Of a DNA stretch of 64,000 nt, positions 60,858-64,000 are shown piece by piece. Each line of letters starts with the position of its first letter. Within the stretch, counting starts at the first letter, position 1. The position numbers and the translations under genes are program-made. The stretch spans positions 1 through 64,000 of the forward strand of contig JBMDXB010000121.1 of NCBI GenBank assembly GCA_048594885.1, given 5' to 3'. This DNA is from JBMDXB01 sp048594885. GTDB lineage: Bacteria; Acidobacteriota; Vicinamibacteria; Vicinamibacterales; 2-12-FULL-66-21. Under the pieces are notes generated by a model. It was given only the letters and a program-made list of their open reading frames with translations. It had not been told where the DNA came from and did no database searches.

Positions 60858-63122
60858 ATGATGCTCGGGTATTTGGCGCGGCGCGCGGTCACAGCCACCG
60901 CTCTCCTGCTGGCGCCCGCCGCGATCGCGGCGGCACAACAGCCCGTTCCGCCGTTGCCCGCGACCCCTGCGGCGACAGCGACCGTTACCGGCCAGGTCCG
61001 GCATGCCACGACGATGAAGCCGATGCGAGAGGTCGCGGTCACGATCGAGGGCACGTCGCTCGTCGCCGTGACCGACGCGCAGGGGCGGTTCTCGATCGCC
61101 GACGTCCCCTCAGGCACGCATCACGTCGTCATTTCGCAGCCCGGGTTCGTCCCGATTCGCGCCGACCTGACTGTCGGCACCGTGCCGCCACCGCCGCTGG
61201 ACGTGCTGCTCGCGCCCGGCGTGCACTACACCGAAATCGTTTCCGTCAGCCCTGATGCGCGCGACCCGTTCGAGTCGTACCAGCCCACGTCCGTCCTCGC
61301 CGGCGCCGATCTCGCGAGGCAGCTGCAGGCGACGCTCGGCGCGACGCTCGAGGCGCAGCCGGGCGTGGCCGAGCGATCGTTCGGCCCAGGCCCGTCACGC
61401 CCGGTCATTCGTGGACTCGACGGCGACCGCGTGCTGATTCTGGAGGACGGCCAGCGCGTCGGCGATTTGTCCAGCCAGTCGGGCGATCACGGCGTCACGG
61501 TCAACCCTGCCTCGTCGAGCCGCATCGAGGTCGTGCGCGGTCCCGCGACGCTGCTCTACGGCGCGAGCGCGATCGGCGGCCTGGTCAACGTCATCAGCGA
61601 GAACATTCCGACGAAGAAGGTCGAAGGGTTCCATGGCGGGTTCACCGCCGATTTCGGATCGGCGGCGACTGACGTCGGTACCGCCACGGATATGTCCGCC
61701 GGCAATGGGCGATGGGCGCTCAGCGTCGGCGCCAGCGGCCGCCGATCGGAGGACGTGTATACGCCGGAGCGCACGCTCGAGAACACGCAGTCGCGCGGCG
61801 GCTTCGCGAACGTCGGGGTCTCACGGACGTGGGAGAAGGGCTTTGCCGGCGCGATCTACGGCTACGACGACACGAAGTACGGCGTGCCGTTCGTGGAGGA
61901 AGGGACCATTCAACTGACGCCGAGGCGGCACATGGTCGGCGTCAAGGCGGCGGCCAACGATCTGGGCGGCTTCGTCGACGGCTTCCGCGTCAGCCTCGCC
62001 TCGCGGCGATATCGCCACTCGGAGCTCGAAGGCGACGAGGTCGGCACGCGTTTCCGCAACGACACGGACGAATTCGACGTGCACGTGAAGCATCGCGCGG
62101 CGGGCCGGCTGTCCGGCACGATTGGCGCGTGGTTCCTGAACAGACGCTTCGAGGCGATCGGCGAGGAGGCGTTGTCTCCGCCGGTCAAGGAGCGCGGCGG
62201 CGCAGCCTTTCTCTACGAGGAGCTCGAGTGGCCGCACGCCACCCTGCAGTTCGGCGCCAGGGTCAACCACGCCTCGTTCGATCCCGAGGGTGGGCTTCCG
62301 TCGCGCCGCTTCACCGACGTCTCCGGTTCCGTCGGCCTGCTGTTGCGGCCGGCGGCGGCCAACGACCGATTGACGCTTGCCTTGAGCCTGGCGCGCGCGG
62401 CGCGCAATCCCGCGCTCGAGGAGCTGTACTTCTTCGGCCCGCACATCGGCAACTTCTCGTTCGAGGTGGGCAACAGCCGCTTGAACTCGGAAAAGGCGCT
62501 CGGCTTCGACGCCTCCGTCCGCTGGCGCGCGCCGCGCGCGCACGGCGAAGTCACCTACTTCCGCAACAGCATCGACGACTACATCTTCCGCAACCCCATC
62601 TCGGAGGAAGAGTTCGATCTGAAGTACGGCCACGACGTCCACGCGGACGAAGAGGGGCATGGCGAGGAGCTGCCGATCGTCGAGTTCGTCGCCGCCGACA
62701 GCATGCTGCAGGGCGTCGAGGCGCACGCCGATTTCGAGATCGCGCACGGCTTCGGCGTCGAGCTCGGGTTCGACCACGTGCACGGGACGCTGCGCAGCCT
62801 GGACCAGCCGTTGCCGCGGATCCCGCCGACGCGTTTCCGCGCCGGCCTCAACTACCAGCGTGCCGCCTTCAGCTCCGGCGTGCAGGTGACCGCCGTGGCG
62901 AAACAGGATCGCGTCTTCGGCGAGGAGAAGCCGACCGACGGCTACAACCTGCTCAAGCTGTTCGCGTCGTACTCGTTCGGCTCGGAGCAGGTCGTTCACA
63001 CGATGACCGCGCGGCTCGACAACGCGACCAACGAGCTCTATCGGAATCACCTGTCGCTGATCAAGGAGTTCGTGCCGGAGATGGGCAGGAACTTCAAGGT
63101 CATTTACGCCTTGAAGTTCTGA
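60858..63122 (+). CDS. TonB-dependent outer-membrane receptor, possibly for a metal
   Basis: 754 residues. The signal peptide (LLAPAAIAAAQQ) is followed by a carboxypeptidase-regulatory domain (ATVTGQVRHATTMKPMREVAVTIEGTSL, ~40-120), the plug domain (~125-260; GVAERSFGPGPSRPVIRGLDGDRVLILEDGQRVGDLSSQSGDHGVTV) and a beta-barrel ending in the outer-membrane signal KVIYALKF with terminal Phe. A loop DVHADEEGHGEELP in the barrel is rich in His, Asp and Glu, as in ZnuD-type zinc receptors, and the ending YRNHLSLIKEFVPEMGRNF also fits that subclass. Start ATG 60858 with GGAGGAG upstream. Confidence 0.9.
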   Translation: MMLGYLARRAVTATALLLAPAAIAAAQQPVPPLPATPAATATVTGQVRHATTMKPMREVAVTIEGTSLVAVTDAQGRFSIADVPSGTHHVVISQPGFVPIRADLTVGTVPPPPLDVLLAPGVHYTEIVSVSPDARDPFESYQPTSVLAGADLARQLQATLGATLEAQPGVAERSFGPGPSRPVIRGLDGDRVLILEDGQRVGDLSSQSGDHGVTVNPASSSRIEVVRGPATLLYGASAIGGLVNVISENIPTKKVEGFHGGFTADFGSAATDVGTATDMSAGNGRWALSVGASGRRSEDVYTPERTLENTQSRGGFANVGVSRTWEKGFAGAIYGYDDTKYGVPFVEEGTIQLTPRRHMVGVKAAANDLGGFVDGFRVSLASRRYRHSELEGDEVGTRFRNDTDEFDVHVKHRAAGRLSGTIGAWFLNRRFEAIGEEALSPPVKERGGAAFLYEELEWPHATLQFGARVNHASFDPEGGLPSRRFTDVSGSVGLLLRPAAANDRLTLALSLARAARNPALEELYFFGPHIGNFSFEVGNSRLNSEKALGFDASVRWRAPRAHGEVTYFRNSIDDYIFRNPISEEEFDLKYGHDVHADEEGHGEELPIVEFVAADSMLQGVEAHADFEIAHGFGVELGFDHVHGTLRSLDQPLPRIPPTRFRAGLNYQRAAFSSGVQVTAVAKQDRVFGEEKPTDGYNLLKLFASYSFGSEQVVHTMTARLDNATNELYRNHLSLIKEFVPEMGRNFKVIYALKF

Positions 63123-63171
63123 GGCGGGCTGTTCGGCGTGATTGGGTCTATCATCGTTGCGGAGCACGCCG

Positions 63172-64000
63172 ATGGGCCATACGCGCCTGGCACTTTCGCT
63201 CACGGTCGCCTTCATCTCATTCCGAAGCGTTGTCGCGTCTCCTGTCCAGGACCGGCAGTCGCCCCGCACTCCACCGCCGGAACCCGTTGGTACCGGCCGT
63301 ATCACGGGACAGGTCGTCGCGGCTGACAACGGCGCGCCGGTGAAGCGCGCCGTCGTCTCGCTCGCCGGCCGTCCGGTAGTCGTCCCGGGAGGAGGACGAA
63401 GCGGAGCGCCGCCGTCGACAGGCGTGCGAATCGGGATCAGCAACTCCGGATTTCCGTCCAGCAGCCAGCCGGCCGAGACAACCGATGAAGCGGGCCGCTT
63501 CGAGTTCGTCGATCTCGCTGCCGGACAATATTCGTTGATGGTTGCGGCGCAAAGCGGCTTCGTCCGGCTGCAGCGGGGTCACGTTGTCGCGGTCAAAGAG
63601 GGCGCCACCGCCACCGTCACGATCCGCCTGGAGCGGACGGGCGCGATCACGGGCCGGGTGCTCGACGAAAGCGGCGATCCACTACCGCGCGCACGCGTCA
63701 CCGCCCTGCGCCGCCAGGCCATCGGCCAGACGCCGCGGCTGATGGCCGCTGGTCCAGCGGTGATGACCGACGATCTCGGCCAGTTCCGGCTGTTCGACTT
63801 GGAGCCGGGCGCCTATTACGTGAGCGCTGCTCAAATCGACGCGCGCATGGGGGGACCCGGGACCCCCACCGTCGGCTATGCACCGACGTACTTTCCTGGC
63901 GTAGCGACTGCGGCGGTGGCGAAGACCGTAACCGTAGGCTCCGGTCAGGACACGCCGGGCATTGATTTCTCGCTCGGGCGCGTCTCCATGGGCCGGATCT
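63172..64000 (+). CDS. Exported protein with repeated carboxypeptidase-regulatory domains (3' end outside window)
   Basis: A partial reading frame open to the window end (276 codons). The N-terminus MGHTRLALSLTVAFISFRSVVA is a signal sequence. Two carboxypeptidase-regulatory-like units are seen: GRITGQVVAADNGAPVKRAVVSL with EAGRFEFVDLAAGQYSLMVAA, and GAITGRVLDESGDPLPRARVTAL with DLGQFRLFDLEPGAYYVSAAQ. This is a common pattern in large Acidobacteriota exported proteins. GGAG lies 7-10 bp before the ATG. Nothing can be said of its C-terminus. Confidence 0.8.
   Translation, partial: MGHTRLALSLTVAFISFRSVVASPVQDRQSPRTPPPEPVGTGRITGQVVAADNGAPVKRAVVSLAGRPVVVPGGGRSGAPPSTGVRIGISNSGFPSSSQPAETTDEAGRFEFVDLAAGQYSLMVAAQSGFVRLQRGHVVAVKEGATATVTIRLERTGAITGRVLDESGDPLPRARVTALRRQAIGQTPRLMAAGPAVMTDDLGQFRLFDLEPGAYYVSAAQIDARMGGPGTPTVGYAPTYFPGVATAAVAKTVTVGSGQDTPGIDFSLGRVSMGRI

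Overview
The window looks like chromosomal DNA of a GC-rich, Gram-negative, heterotrophic bacterium. My best guess is Acidobacteriota, near Vicinamibacteria. This is inferred from gene style: Hanks-type kinases with TolB-like propellers, carboxypeptidase-regulatory domains on exported proteins, a TonB receptor, CarD, a MoxR/DUF58/DUF4159/DUF4175 locus and many palindromic intergenic repeats. It was not established by a marker-gene search. Nearly every base lies in or next to a gene. There is one tRNA (Leu, CAA), no rRNA, no CRISPR array, and no recognisable insertion sequence or prophage.

Layout. 0.1-9 kb: an NtrC-type sigma-54 regulator, a kinase fused to a BRCT-like domain, a DJ-1/PfpI protein, a hydrolase, arylamine N-acetyltransferase, a SpoIID-domain protein and a PEP-CTERM-type exported protein. 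9.4-16 kb: a large receptor-like kinase, exported proteins of unknown role, tRNA-Leu and an exported Hcp-fold protein. 16-21.4 kb: 2-oxoacid:ferredoxin oxidoreductase (korA, korB), an NTF2-like lipoprotein, an ATP-grasp ligase and CarD with a clear promoter. 21.4-29 kb: acyltransferase, DUF4126, an OPT transporter with an exported partner, Rex, MoaC and an acyl-CoA ligase. 29-33 kb (minus strand): LytS-type kinase, LytTR regulator, signal peptidase I and a cation efflux protein in one overlapping operon. 33-41 kb: a lone NuoI, a phosphoesterase, a fused homocysteine methyltransferase/MTHFR, a PmtA-like methyltransferase, a glycosyltransferase-like protein and Lon. 40.5-44.2 kb: a small ketosynthase / FAD oxidoreductase / two ICMT-like methyltransferases cluster. 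44.3-45.8 kb: a PIG-V-like mannosyltransferase. 45.9-59.7 kb: an eight-gene plus-strand locus built around MoxR, DUF58, two VWA proteins and DUF4175, with a TPR-metallopeptidase at the front and a caspase/C13-like protein lacking its cysteine at the end. 59.7-64 kb: rhomboid protease, a small Cys-pair protein, a TonB receptor and the start of another exported protein.

The most striking feature is the repeat load. At least nine arrays, with unrelated sequences, share a 7-bp period: GGGACCA, AATGCTG, GGGTAAA, CCAAAGA/G and GTGCACG types. Several are arranged as array - spacer - inverted array, and many lie exactly at gene ends, supplying stop codons, leader sequence or start regions. A 9-bp-period version and three families of perfect or near-perfect palindromes lie in frame inside coding sequences (acyl-CoA ligase, mannosyltransferase, MoaC, the C13-like protein). 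This suggests an active or recent spread of short palindromic elements that the proteome tolerates.
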